A stretch of 64,000 nucleotides of DNA from Tritrichomonas musculus. Taxonomy: Eukaryota > Parabasalia > Tritrichomonadida > Tritrichomonadidae. The DNA is taken from NCBI GenBank assembly GCA_039105265.1, contig JAPFFF010000013.1, forward strand, positions 3,038,001-3,102,000. The letters run 5' to 3'. The notes under the pieces were generated by a model. The model saw only the letters and a list, made by a program, of their open reading frames with translations, was not told where the DNA came from and did not search any database. Of the stretch, positions 26,174-36,384 are shown piece by piece. Positions within the stretch are counted from its first letter, which is position 1, and each line of letters starts with the position of its first letter. The position numbers and the translations under genes were made by a program.

Positions 26174-28519
26174 TCACTTATAGAGAGAACGGTTAGTTGT
26201 AGGGAAGTTCAACAACTGGCTTCTATTAGTGCCAAACACGTATTCCGAATTTCTTTCAAGGCAAAGTGCGAAATCCTCGATTTTCTCTTCTTTAAGTTCC
26301 ACTTCGGAAAACTTTCTGAGGTCATCTTCAGACGATGAAAAGAGGACGTTTTCCATATTTTTGACCCAATTGTAGTGACTTGCATCACTATCAAACACGA
26401 AGCACACGAAATTAGCCCCGATTATTTTTCGTGCTTCTCTTATCAAAGTTTGGCCCGTTCTTTCAATCCCGCCTCCGCTTGTTATCAACTTGAACATATT
26501 TCTTTTCTTCTTTTTAATCAATTTCAATGATTCTTCGACAGTTTTCGTTCTGTACAAGTTGACCTGCAATCTTTTAGAGAGCTCATCGAAGTACTTTTTA
26601 TTCTTGTCGCTTTCGATATCTTCATTTTTCCAGAGAATGAAATGGTCAGTTCTCATCACAGTGAATGAGTAAAGGGGAACAATTTGTGCTTTATTAGCGA
26701 AGACGAATTCATGAGCAGCAATGTAATTATCGTCCTTTTCAGTCTCTTCAATTGGCCAGAAATAAGTCGAACTGCCAACCAACGCGTGATGAGCTCCATA
26801 ATGTTTGATGATTCTATCGTCGATTTTTTTTCCATGGAAAGACTTGTCCTTAACGTTGACGCAGAAGTTGCTGTTGTAGATCGTCATGCAGCAAATGACG
26901 TAAGCTTTTGAGTAGAAGTCGAGATCAGTGTAACTGTTTGCATACTTCGAAGCGTAGAAGATATCGTCAGTTGCATAGATTCCCTTCCCATAGTAACCGT
27001 TGTCTGTCTTCTTTTCAATTTTGTCCTTGTTGGGATCCAAGAAGCCATTGTCAACGATCTTCTGGTGATTGCTCTGATTCGTGCCATGGTAAAGAAAAGG
27101 CTGTCTTTGGTTGTACTTCGGAATCATCTTCTCAATGCTTGCGTAATTATCGAGGCTTTTGTTGGCAATGATTGTCTGGCCAACAATTATGAGCTCAAAT
27201 GGATTGTCTTTAATATCGTCACGAATTTGGGTCTCCAATCGTTCGTAGATTGTGCTGTGCTTGAAGATGAATGACCAGTTCTTCTTTCCTCTTTCTCTAG
27301 GAAGATTTCTAAGGACTTCTTCTTTAATGTCCTTCAATTCAATTTCATTAAGCTCGTGCGTGTTTTGAAGAAGATTTTGCGATTTTTGGTTGTATTTGTC
27401 TTGGATGACTTTGTCATCTGGAAGCTTGACTTCTGGCTCTTCAATGATGTTACCAACTACAGACTTGCCAATTGAAGTGCTAAGCTTCCCTTTGAACTTC
27501 TCAATAAGCTCCTTGATTTTGCCGTGGATCTTTTCACCGATGCTTTTGATCGACAAAAAAGCGATTTTCAAAATGGTCGATCCTTTCTCAACTCCGAGAA
27601 TGACAGCTTCGTCACCGAATTGTTCTAAGAGATAATCGAAGTCAATCTCCGTTGGTGACTTGTCAAAATGAAAAGTGACAGTCGGTACAAAGTCTTCAAT
27701 TTCACTTTTTAATGGAATAACGTCTTCTACAAGATCAGGAGTGATGATTGAGTATTCCGATTGATCATCTTCAAAGACAATTTCATTTCGTAGGGAATCA
27801 TTGAATAGATCATTAACAAAATTTTCTTTGTTTCGCTGGTGGTACTCTTCAGAATTTTCTGAAGATAAATGGCCGGATGATTGATAGGCGTCATAGTGGT
27901 CTCTACAGAGGAATAGGCCTGGAGTAACACAAATATAATTGCTTAGTTTTTCATGGGGAGGATCATATGTCTTATGACAGTTCATGCATTTAATACAGCC
28001 AAAATGATATGGATAACCTGATATATATATTACAATATCTTCTTCAATCGATTGCTTGCATACTGTACACAAAATTTCTTTTCGCCAAATTATTGGATTT
28101 TGGATTGATACGTTGAGTTGAATAACATTGTTACCAACTAGATTGGGATCTGACGATTGTAAGCTAATCGGTTTAGGCGTAGGTTTGTTATCTTCCGGTT
28201 TTGGATTAGCAAATTTTTCATAAATAACAATATTTTTATCAACTAAAGTTGGGAGATTTTCACTTTCAGTTTGGTTGGGAGGATTTTGCTCACTTATGTT
28301 AAACTTTTTAAGTATTTCTTCTTTTTTTCCTTTAGGCAAAAAATCTTGGGAATCATTAATAATCTCTTCTGCATATTTTTTATCAATTCGATAAAAATCT
28401 TCATACTCACAAGCTTTGCTTAAAAAAGATTTTAATGTTAAAATTGCATTTGGAATTAAAAGTTTCTTTTTACCTTCGATCAAATTTTTAATTGCATCTG
28501 ATATGAGAAGATCACTCAT
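26174..28519 (-). CDS. LIM domain plus PARP catalytic domain protein
   Basis: A 781-residue protein. Residues about 143-212 form a LIM-type double zinc finger (CTVC...HFGCIKCMNC...CRDHYDAY). Residues about 395-635 form the ADP-ribosyltransferase domain. The YHGT His (near 475), the second-motif Tyr in GYYGKGIYATDDIFYASKYA, and the Glu in AHEFVFANKAQIVPLYSF (near 605) make up the H-Y-E set of poly-ADP-ribosylating PARPs. A C-terminal 140-residue extension (LITSGGGIERTGQTLI, FVCFVFDSDASHYNW) looks like a Rossmann-like fold but I cannot name it. It probably modifies proteins with ADP-ribose; the LIM finger would choose partners. An Inr box lies 6-11 bases upstream of the ATG. Confidence 0.88.
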   Translation of the reverse strand: MSDLLISDAIKNLIEGKKKLLIPNAILTLKSFLSKACEYEDFYRIDKKYAEEIINDSQDFLPKGKKEEILKKFNISEQNPPNQTESENLPTLVDKNIVIYEKFANPKPEDNKPTPKPISLQSSDPNLVGNNVIQLNVSIQNPIIWRKEILCTVCKQSIEEDIVIYISGYPYHFGCIKCMNCHKTYDPPHEKLSNYICVTPGLFLCRDHYDAYQSSGHLSSENSEEYHQRNKENFVNDLFNDSLRNEIVFEDDQSEYSIITPDLVEDVIPLKSEIEDFVPTVTFHFDKSPTEIDFDYLLEQFGDEAVILGVEKGSTILKIAFLSIKSIGEKIHGKIKELIEKFKGKLSTSIGKSVVGNIIEEPEVKLPDDKVIQDKYNQKSQNLLQNTHELNEIELKDIKEEVLRNLPRERGKKNWSFIFKHSTIYERLETQIRDDIKDNPFELIIVGQTIIANKSLDNYASIEKMIPKYNQRQPFLYHGTNQSNHQKIVDNGFLDPNKDKIEKKTDNGYYGKGIYATDDIFYASKYANSYTDLDFYSKAYVICCMTIYNSNFCVNVKDKSFHGKKIDDRIIKHYGAHHALVGSSTYFWPIEETEKDDNYIAAHEFVFANKAQIVPLYSFTVMRTDHFILWKNEDIESDKNKKYFDELSKRLQVNLYRTKTVEESLKLIKKKKRNMFKLITSGGGIERTGQTLIREARKIIGANFVCFVFDSDASHYNWVKNMENVLFSSSEDDLRKFSEVELKEEKIEDFALCLERNSEYVFGTNRSQLLNFPTTNRSLYK

Positions 28520-28524
28520 ATCTT

Positions 28525-28530
28525 TTATGA
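28525..28530 (-). promoter_or_regulatory. Inr-like box of the LIM-PARP gene
   Basis: The minus strand reads TCATAA, matching TCA-Py-T/A, with the ATG six bases further on, a usual distance for trichomonad initiators. Confidence 0.5.
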
Positions 28531-31355
28531 TTTGACGTAAAATTCCAAAATTTTGGAAAAAATTTTACTGGTTAAAAAGGTTAATTTTTTTACCTAAACG
28601 ATCTTTTATTCTTTTCAAATCTTTTTAAATGGAAAATTTTTGAAAACAGCCGATTTTTTTAAAGGTTCGAGAACTAAATATACAAAAAATAACCGTTTTT
28701 TAATTTTTCAAATATCTCATAATATTTTAAATATTTTATACTATTTAAAATAAATATAATATATCTTTATTGTATAATAATTAAAAAATAATATTTTATT
28801 TCTTGAACCTCATTATAGATACTGAAAAATGCATATCTATTTTGGGGAACAAAAAACTAAATAATTCAATAAATAATTGTTATTTTTGTTTGATAGATGC
28901 TTATTAATGTTTTTAATTATATCAGAAATCTTTTTAAATGATAAAATTAAGATTTTATATTAATTTAGTTGAGACATATTTAAAACACAATCAAAAAACT
29001 AATATTTTAAAAATATCTCAATTTTTTTTTGTTTCTATGGGGATAACTACTTATAATTTTACTGCATTTTTTATTTGTATTATTATATTTTTAAATGAAA
29101 TGAAATGGCTCGGGAGACGCCATTTTAGTTTTTTTAAATCAAATTCAGAGAAGTAGGATTTATTCCTCTCAATTGCATTCAATTTTCAAAATTTAATAAA
29201 AAATATAGATATTTGATATTTCAAGTTGAAAAGAACATATAGTAATTTTACATATTATTTGATACATGATATATTATGCAAAAAAATCATTTTCGTTGAG
29301 TTTTGGATGAGTCAGTCGAAATATTAAAATCAACATATCTTTATTAAATTTTATATAAATTGGGAATGTAATGCATTATTTCGGTTTATATCAACAATAT
29401 ATTTCTTATTAAGCTTGAAATTCCTCATTTAAATCTAAATTTGGCAAATAAAAAGCTTTTTTATTTTTGAAGTTCCCATGTAAAAAATGGCCCTATCATT
29501 CTCAATAAAACTTATCTATTATATTAAATGTAATATTTAATGCTTATAAACATTTTTATATACGAAACGTTAGAGCCATTTTTAAGATACAAATGCTATT
29601 TATATATGGCCAAAATTGTTTTTAATATTTGACTATCCATTCAATTAATTGATAAAGCTTTATTAAATATATGTTTTGATTGATTTTATGAAATTCTGAG
29701 AATTAGGATTTATTCCTCTCAATTTAAAAAATGGACAAAAAAGTAAAGAAAATCAGCATTTCTATTTAAGAAAACTTAATAAAATTTACAAAAATTAAAT
29801 ATTGCATTGAAATATTTATAAATATATATTTATTATTGTATGAAAAGGAAATTGATGAAAAAATTATTATTAGCATATTTTGATTATTTTTTAACAAAGC
29901 ATGAATTTGGTTATATTATTTCAAATAGATCGCAAATATAAATAGAATTTTCAATCAAAATCTGGATTTTATTTAAAATTCGTCGAATAAAATGGATTTA
30001 ACATTTAACAATGAATAATTAAAAAATGGCCCTATGAATTTTGGTGAAACAGTTTTATTTAAATAAATATACAATTTACTCACTATTCTACAATTTTTTT
30101 TATTATCCTTAGAGCCATTTTTGAGATATGATTATGAAAAAAATATTTGGCCAGATTTCTCAGAAATTTTCTCTCAGAAATTTTAATAAATAATAATGAA
30201 AAAGCTTTCAACTGAAGATTTATTATTATTTTTTATACAAAACTATTCAACAATTAATCACAATTTGGAAAAAGAAGGCTTCGATGATGATGAATTTGAA
30301 GAAAAATTACCCTTACAAATTAACTGTCATTTTTTTTTGCGGTAAATTTTCACTATAAAATTGGGCTCAGATTATTAAAAAGATGGACTTCCGTAATAAA
30401 GTAAAATTAAAAGCTCCTAATTAATAAAAAATTAATTTTTAATAACTAAAAATAGCATAAATAATATTATATTTATGTTTTAAAAAATTGAATGGTTTAT
30501 ATATTAATATATTCAAATCTATAAAATAATTAAATAATAAATATTTTGGCAACTACGGAGAGAAAGATCACAAAATTAAAATATGATATTTATCATTTTA
30601 TAATGTATATTGTATTTCAAAATTTTGTTGTAATTTTAAAAAAGAGAGTTCTCGCACCTCTATTTTTTTTTTTTTTTTTACCCCTGTTTCTATTTTACAA
30701 GCAGAAAAAAGTAATGGCAAAATTGAATTTGTTATTCATGAGAAATGATAATGATGATACCGTATGGTTGTAAAATTGGAAAACGTTTCTAAAATGGAAA
30801 ATTCACTTTTTGAAAGCTCGAAAATTACAAAGAAGTTGGATTTTAGACTAAATTAAGAAAAATTAAAAAATGTCTCATTTCCCTTTTATTTGAAAATCTG
30901 TATTATTTCTATTTTAAATGCTTTTACCATGCAGGATGTAGTTTTTCATCTTATTGAAAAAGTTCCTTTTCCATTTTATTCAAAATTTATAAAAAATTTG
31001 ATTTTTTTTTTTTTTTTGATTGTTTGGTATCTTTCTTTTACATTTTTTCTTTTTTACAACCTTACCATAGAATATTTGCTGAAGCTATTCAGCCTGATAT
31101 TTACTAAAGGAATGATCCTTTTTGTTTTTGATGCATCATTTCTGCTCAATAAAGGTTATTTGTGAAAAAGTTTCAATGGATAAAAAACATTTTAGATATA
31201 AATGCGCAAACTGCCAGACTTGATTTATAACAGCTATTTGATATAGTCATTGGCGATGACTTATACTAATTGATTTAACTCTAAAGGTGTAAATCTAAAA
31301 TACGACAAAGTTAAAAGTAAAATGTTTATTCAAATAAATTGCGAAAAGGGATAAT
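28531..31355. other. Long non-coding AT-rich region
   Basis: About 2.8 kb without a gene I can support. It holds the diverged tandem duplication at 29142-30170 (listed separately) and T-runs near 30661 and 31007. Hydrophobic open frames at 30546-30773 and 30890-31165 come from low-complexity T-rich DNA. Confidence 0.5.
29142..30170. repeat. Diverged tandem duplication, unit about 540 bp
   Basis: The same landmarks occur twice in the same order: AGGATTTATTCCTCTCAATT (about 29155 and 29705), AAAAAATGGCCCTAT (about 29486 and 30024), TTAGAGCCATTTTTRAGATA (about 29570 and 30112) and GGCCA (about 29607 and 30152). Between the landmarks the copies differ strongly. This is an old duplication or two copies of one non-coding repeat family. 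Confidence 0.5.
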
Positions 31356-32624
31356 TTAAATCAACTTGCCATAAAATTCAATTGAACACATTTCAAGGTA
31401 ATCGTCATTGCGCCAGTTTTTACCAGTTGACTTCATTCTTATGTATTTGAACTCTTTCATTTGCTCATTCTTGATTCCAAACGTGTGAACAGTTTTTGCT
31501 TTGTTTATGTGAGGGCAGTCTTTCTCTTCATCAAGTGGATCCCAATCGCTTCCTGTCACAGATCCTTCAATGACCCAGCTTCGCGGATGATGACTGCCAT
31601 CATAAGTCCTGATTGTGTAATTTGTAGGGATGGCAGTGTGCTGCTTGAACTCAAAGCAAATCCAAGAGTTTGGATAATTGCAGGTGTAAAAGTTATTGCT
31701 CGTGTTCTCAATGTCTAGAAGAAGCTTTTTATCACCAGTTGGACCTGACGAGACTGTCACACTCACCTCATCATCAATGTTTGACTGTTCTCGAAGATTG
31801 GCAAAGATTCCCTTCAAATTTCCGCTTGAATATAAAATGTCCTTTCCTTTCTTCTCTTTGCGTTTTTCGTATCGTCCTTTTTTGTCTTCTTCTTCATCGT
31901 TTGTTCCGACGAGTCTCTTGCACAATTGCCTCCAGGTGCCAATTGTCATGCGGTCGATGTCAATGACTGACACAAATTCTTCAATTGCCTCTTTCTCAAC
32001 ATTTGCAAACAAAACGAATTCATAGAATGGACAGAACTCTTTGTCATTCATGTAGAGCTTGTTGACAATCCTCAGCAGCTGATCTTCAGTGTCAATGTGA
32101 AGTTTGTCATTATTTAAAACTTTTTCAAGTATATCGTAACTTAATTTTAAAAGTGAATTTTCTTCTTCTTCATTCAATTCAAATAAGTGTTCACTCAAAA
32201 AGTCGATTTCATTATTGAGCTCTTTTGAATAGAAACGCCTGAATTTTGAGTGGCTTTCTATAAGCTGGATGACGTTTTCTCTGCTGATTTGGGTTCTTGT
32301 AACATTAATGTCAATGTAATCTATTGAAAGTTCTTCGATAATCTCGCATATAAAGTCAATATTTTTTTCATCAATATCATTGGTTTCGAAGTTTAAAAGA
32401 TCAATGAAATACTGGAAATTTCCTTTCGCTTCGGTATTGATAGTATACTGGCTTAATGTTGGATCGGTACAATGAAATTTTGAAATCTTTGGTGATAATA
32501 GATCAGCGGAAAACTTATTTGTTGGAAATTCTTTATTATTGACAATAAACGTAAAATTTTCTTTATAATTGGAAAGAGGAACTTGCAAAATTGAATCTGT
32601 TTGTAGCTTTAAAGAACCTTTCAT
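31356..32624 (-). CDS. BTB-like protein with C-terminal discoidin (F5/8 C-like) domain
   Basis: A 422-residue protein. The N-terminus (FTFIVNNKEFPTNKFSADLLSP, then a BACK-like helical middle to about residue 230) is the divergent BTB/POZ-like module common in trichomonads. A K/E/R-rich linker (about 245-265) leads to a C-terminal jelly-roll (about 270-422) with NSWICFEFKQ, HHPRSWVIEG, WDPLDEEKDC and FKYIRMKSTG, the signature of F5/8 type C-like folds. BTB modules usually recruit Cullin-3 or self-associate; the discoidin-like part may bind ligand. Large paralogous families of this type exist in trichomonads. The role is unknown. Complete, no break seen. Confidence 0.8.
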   Translation of the reverse strand: MKGSLKLQTDSILQVPLSNYKENFTFIVNNKEFPTNKFSADLLSPKISKFHCTDPTLSQYTINTEAKGNFQYFIDLLNFETNDIDEKNIDFICEIIEELSIDYIDINVTRTQISRENVIQLIESHSKFRRFYSKELNNEIDFLSEHLFELNEEEENSLLKLSYDILEKVLNNDKLHIDTEDQLLRIVNKLYMNDKEFCPFYEFVLFANVEKEAIEEFVSVIDIDRMTIGTWRQLCKRLVGTNDEEEDKKGRYEKRKEKKGKDILYSSGNLKGIFANLREQSNIDDEVSVTVSSGPTGDKKLLLDIENTSNNFYTCNYPNSWICFEFKQHTAIPTNYTIRTYDGSHHPRSWVIEGSVTGSDWDPLDEEKDCPHINKAKTVHTFGIKNEQMKEFKYIRMKSTGKNWRNDDYLEMCSIEFYGKLI

Positions 32625-32776
32625 ATTTTGATGATAATATGGTTACATTTAGGATATATGGCAAAAAAATCAAATTAAAAATTTCTTATCTTTGACTTTA
32701 TTTTACTTTATTTAAATATTTTAAATCAAAAACAATTCCCCTTTATTATTAAAAAATAGAAATATCAAATAATATT

Positions 32777-34273
32777 TCAAAAATCAACATTAGCTCCAAT
32801 CAATGTTACTGTATCTTCTGTTTGCCTTTTATCTTTTCTTAATTTGACTATTACAGGAATAGTTAATGACAGTGATAGAATGAGTATCAAAATATCATTA
32901 ATATTATATGCATGAAAGATTCTCTCGGGTGAGTCTCGATACATTTTAGAGAACACAAAGGCAAGAAAAATTATAACAAATGTTTGTACAAACGACGGAA
33001 TCGATGAACGAAGGGGCTTTCCTGTGCAAATTAGTAAAATTTGGCACATCATATTTAAAGGCGAAAACCAATTGGTGTAAAATGGTATTTTCAAAATTTT
33101 ATTTGAAAAAGAAAGATCAGTCGCGGAGTCCAGATAGATGCTGGCGATAAAGTCTGGCTTGATGATCATGAACAGTGAAAAAACAATTCCAAAACCAACT
33201 GTTACCAAAATAGAATAAATGAAATATTTCAATAATCTATCTATATCATGAGATCCATATGCGAAAGTACTAACCGTCAAAAATCCGTTACTAACAGCCA
33301 TTGCAACTGAACCTGATAAAAGTGTCACTTTTCCAAGGATTGAGGTGACACCAGCCAGACTTTCTGCCATTTCTTCACTCGTCGCTGTTGAAAGGAGAAA
33401 CTTCATCAAAAATATGGGAGGACCGACATTACAGATAAAGCTAACAACAGATGGCAGTGCGTTTATTAGTGCTTTGACGGTATCTTTCAAAATCGGTAAC
33501 TTATAGGATGAAAAATTGACATCATAACCGAATTTATTTGTGTATATCATTACGAAGAGAACAAGACCGATAATGCTTTGTGAAACAGCACTTTGAAGTG
33601 AAATCAAGGTGATATCAATTTTGAATACAAATAGAAAAAGTGGACATAATATTAAAACTTGTAATATCGACTGACCAATGTGTAAAATTCCGTTTAAAAA
33701 AGATCTTCCAATTGCTTGCAGAAAAGAACATGCAATATTAAATAAGAAAAGAAATGGTGCTGCTGATATGGCATTAATTGAAAATAGATAACAATAATTT
33801 TCCATAAATTCTGGACAATTCATAAATGATAATAACGGATGAACTAAAAACTGTATTAATGGCATTATAAATAGGATAAAAATAAAACCTACCTTAGTAA
33901 TATCTGTGAAAAATTGTATTGCGTCTTTTTCTCTGTTTTCTCCAATAATTCGACTTAATCGAGTAGAAACAGCTGTAGCGAAATACGTTGTTATTAAAAT
34001 AACCAAAGTAACACAAAAACCTGCAAATCCTTGAAGCTGAACTGGCTTAATTGAATCTTGCTGGGAAAATCTTTGTGTTAAAAAATATAATTCCAGAAAG
34101 TCCATTAAAGTTGTAGTAAGAGTTGTTATCAAAGGCCCAAAACTCATAATCATTAATGTAATAAAAGGTGAATGCTTTAAAAATCTTGCTTTATGCTGTT
34201 CACTGGATGATATTGCCTGAAGTGTTAATTGATCAATATCATTAGAAACCCTGTTTTCTAGTTTTTCATCCAT
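32777..34273 (-). CDS. MATE family efflux transporter
   Basis: A 498-residue protein with about 12 hydrophobic helices in two homologous halves, starting after a polar 35-residue tail. Helix 1 reads FITLMIMSFGPLITTLTTTL and helix 2 GFAGFCVTLVILITTYFATA, in the MatE pattern. MATE proteins export organic cations and drugs in exchange for Na+ or H+. It is the usual length. It lies 150 bp from the left end of the 17.6-kb element and is transcribed away from it. An Inr box is 8-13 bases upstream of the ATG. Confidence 0.88.
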   Translation of the reverse strand: MDEKLENRVSNDIDQLTLQAISSSEQHKARFLKHSPFITLMIMSFGPLITTLTTTLMDFLELYFLTQRFSQQDSIKPVQLQGFAGFCVTLVILITTYFATAVSTRLSRIIGENREKDAIQFFTDITKVGFIFILFIMPLIQFLVHPLLSFMNCPEFMENYCYLFSINAISAAPFLFLFNIACSFLQAIGRSFLNGILHIGQSILQVLILCPLFLFVFKIDITLISLQSAVSQSIIGLVLFVMIYTNKFGYDVNFSSYKLPILKDTVKALINALPSVVSFICNVGPPIFLMKFLLSTATSEEMAESLAGVTSILGKVTLLSGSVAMAVSNGFLTVSTFAYGSHDIDRLLKYFIYSILVTVGFGIVFSLFMIIKPDFIASIYLDSATDLSFSNKILKIPFYTNWFSPLNMMCQILLICTGKPLRSSIPSFVQTFVIIFLAFVFSKMYRDSPERIFHAYNINDILILILSLSLTIPVIVKLRKDKRQTEDTVTLIGANVDF

Positions 34274-34280
34274 AAAAATT

Positions 34281-34286
34281 TAGTGA
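34281..34286 (-). promoter_or_regulatory. Inr-like box of the MATE gene
   Basis: The minus strand reads TCACTA, matching TCA-Py-T/A, eight bases before the start codon. Confidence 0.55.
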
Positions 34287-34417
34287 TATTAATTTTCAGA
34301 AAATTTGAAATATGAATTTGAATAAAGCATACAATTTTTACCAAGAAGATGATCTTTGCCTATTGAAAATTGAATATCTTTTTAATTATTCAATATTTAT
34401 GGTTCCAATTTAGGAAT

Positions 34418-34423
34418 TTTACA
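34418..34423. repeat. Target-site duplication, left copy
   Basis: TTTACA here matches 52050-52055, where the first T is shared with the end of the repeat; the unambiguous duplication is TTACA. Polinton-type elements usually make 5-6 bp duplications. Confidence 0.6.
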
Positions 34424-34794
34424 AGTAGTGTATATAAGATAAGGTGTGGGGGGTTAATAACTACTTTAACATTAATTTTTTTATTTTTTATTTTTTTATC
34501 AATTAGGACAAAAATGACAAAATGGTGTTTTTGATGATTTTAATGTTGAAATAAAGGATTTCAGCAGTTTTAGGCTTAATATTGTTCATTTATCTGTTTA
34601 AACTACTGATTTATACATGAATTTCATAACTTTTGTTAATTTATCATAAATTTATAAAGTAAATGTGAAAAATTAATTGATTTGTTTTTTTATTTTTTTT
34701 ATTTTTTATCTTTTAATAAATGGAATCACTAAGTACTTTTAAATCACAAATTATTGAAAATTATGAAAACAAAAATTATACTAGCTTCACACCT
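34424..34794 (+). repeat. Left terminal inverted repeat, 371 bp
   Basis: Read base by base, it equals the reverse complement of 51680-52050 with no mismatch. It includes the first 25 codons of the leftmost gene (from 34720). Confidence 0.95.
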
Positions 34795-35397
34795 CATTCG
34801 GTTAATGTAACTACTGAATTAATTAATGAAATCTTTAAAGGACAAAATTGTACTGTTTTAAAATCGCCAAAAAAGCCAAATGAAGAAAGCAATATTACTT
34901 TTTACCGAAATGATAAACCAGAATGTGTGTTAGTTGCTCACCTTAATGAATTTTGCGTTAACCCAAAAAGTAATTATCCCAAAAGTAAGAGTAAGTTATA
35001 TAATTCAATTGATACTGAAGTTAAGCAACCTCTTAAAACAACCATTGATAAAGAAAATGAATTACGTGAATCAATGAAAACTGAAGGATGTGAATTAATT
35101 AGTTCTTACACAAGCTATAAAACTCCTGTGTACTATTTATTTGAAGGTATGGAATACAAAACATCGCCTGGTAGATGGAATTCAGGTCATCGAGCTCATA
35201 AATGCAAATGTATTCGTTACACACAAAATTATATTAAACAATTGTTTGAAAATGAAGGATGTGAATTAATTAGTGAATATAAGAATCAAAAATCCAAACT
35301 TAAATACAAATTTAATGATCAAATCTATGAAGTTATATTTAATGATTGGAAGTTCTTTAATAAACGACCACATTTACGGAAAATACAGAACAAATGA
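34720..35397 (+). CDS. Element protein with three ~50-residue repeats, function unknown
   Basis: A 225-residue basic protein whose first 25 codons lie within the left terminal repeat. Three related units can be seen: around residues 35-85 (FKGQNCTVLKSPKKPNEES), 110-160 (TEGCELISSYTSYKTPVYY) and 175-225 (NEGCELISEYKNQKSKLKY). Each has the form GCxLIxxYxxxKxxxxYxFxxxxY. This wording recalls small beta-rich modules found in viral and homing-endonuclease-associated proteins, sometimes with zinc ligands, though no paired Cys set is present here. Nucleic-acid binding is a guess from charge. Upstream is T-rich DNA ending TTTTAATAAATGG, as in other genes of this element. Confidence 0.6.
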   Translation: MESLSTFKSQIIENYENKNYTSFTPHSVNVTTELINEIFKGQNCTVLKSPKKPNEESNITFYRNDKPECVLVAHLNEFCVNPKSNYPKSKSKLYNSIDTEVKQPLKTTIDKENELRESMKTEGCELISSYTSYKTPVYYLFEGMEYKTSPGRWNSGHRAHKCKCIRYTQNYIKQLFENEGCELISEYKNQKSKLKYKFNDQIYEVIFNDWKFFNKRPHLRKIQNK

Positions 35398-35409
35398 ATG
35401 ATCAAAAGA

Positions 35410-35493
35410 TTGATGAATGAGAATTTAAACGTTTTCAAAAATTTTTAAATTAGTTTAAAATTTATTTTCAAATTTTTTATTTCTATATAAATG
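35410..35493 (+). promoter_or_regulatory. Promoter-like segment, copy 1
   Basis: About 84 bp ending TTTCTATATAAATGAG recurs almost unchanged at 35711-35795, directly before the next gene's ATG. It is the likely 5' control region of the 76-residue gene. Confidence 0.5.
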
Positions 35494-35721
35494 AGCAACA
35501 AAATTGAAAAAATATTTCATTATCATATAATTAAAGATGATGAAGATTTAATAATTACACCATGCAATAATAATTTAGTTGAGGTGGAAATATTTAAACG
35601 AAATGTTAAGCATCACCCTCTTAATGCACTTTTTCACGTTTTAGCAAATGATGTTGTCATTCAATCCCAGAATTCAAAAAAATTAGCCATAGTTTCAGAA
35701 TTGCGAGAAGTTGATGAATGA
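35491..35721 (+). CDS. Small element protein, 76 residues, unknown
   Basis: It reads MSNKIEKIFHYHIIKDDEDL and includes a KHHPLNALFHVLANDVVIQS segment that looks like a helix-strand mix. I do not recognise it. It starts at the ATG inside the duplicated 84-bp segment and ends in VDE just before the second copy of that segment, so gene plus leader may have arisen by a local duplication. Confidence 0.5.
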   Translation: MSNKIEKIFHYHIIKDDEDLIITPCNNNLVEVEIFKRNVKHHPLNALFHVLANDVVIQSQNSKKLAIVSELREVDE

Positions 35722-35795
35722 GAATTTAAACTTTTTCAAAAATTTTTAAATTAGTTTAAAATTTATTTTTCAAATTTTTTATTTCTATATAAATG
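35711..35795 (+). promoter_or_regulatory. Promoter-like segment, copy 2
   Basis: Second copy of the 84-bp segment, differing from copy 1 at about two positions, including one extra T. It also covers the last codons of the preceding gene. Confidence 0.5.
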
Positions 35796-36314
35796 AGTGA
35801 ATACATCAACATTAATAAGTTATTCGAAAAACTTCCTGAATCAGAACTTAAAACAGTTCAAGTATATTTTGATGACTTCATAACTGATAAATTCTATAAA
35901 TATAAAATGAACATAAAAATTTTATGTCTTTCATTAGTTTATAAAGAAGGACATAGTCCCGGGCAAAGCCCTAATACCCAAAAATTTATGACATATAAAG
36001 AATTTAGAGAGTTATTCCCTCAGTGTGAATGGTTAACTATTCCTAGACGTTCATGGGCTCTGCCCGGGGTGCGAAGCACCTTTGGTGCTCTAACGTCAGG
36101 ATCACAAATACGATTAATGAAAGCTTATATTAAAGCTGATAGAATAAATTATAAAACATCATTTTATCATGAATGTGTAGTAAAAGAATGTGAAAATCAA
36201 AATAAACTTAATGAATTCATTAAAAATAGGTCTGATGCTAAAGTTGAAGTAATCAACGAATTAGTTAGTAAATGTAACATAAACGAAGATGAAATAGACC
36301 CAGACGCATTCTAA
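35793..36314 (+). CDS. Element protein, 173 residues, unknown
   Basis: It starts MSEYININKLFEKLPESELK, with helical pieces and an acidic end (NEDEIDPDAF). I do not recognise a family. Two GC-rich hairpin-forming stretches inside it (35961-35971 and 36068-36089) encode EGHSPGQSPNTQ and ALPGVRSTFGALTSG. These differ in base and residue composition from the rest and look like short in-frame insertions. Same strand and close spacing to its neighbours suggest co-expression. Confidence 0.55.
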   Translation: MSEYININKLFEKLPESELKTVQVYFDDFITDKFYKYKMNIKILCLSLVYKEGHSPGQSPNTQKFMTYKEFRELFPQCEWLTIPRRSWALPGVRSTFGALTSGSQIRLMKAYIKADRINYKTSFYHECVVKECENQNKLNEFIKNRSDAKVEVINELVSKCNINEDEIDPDAF

Positions 36315-36384
36315 AAGAATTCTGCAGCCAAAAGCTACATGTTTTAATAACATAAATGTGAAAATTTATTTTTATATAAAGAAT

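Noticed and set aside
30890-31165. 91-codon hydrophobic open frame
   Set aside because: Starts at TTG, dominated by T-rich DNA; the Phe/Ile/Leu content is what random T-rich sequence gives.
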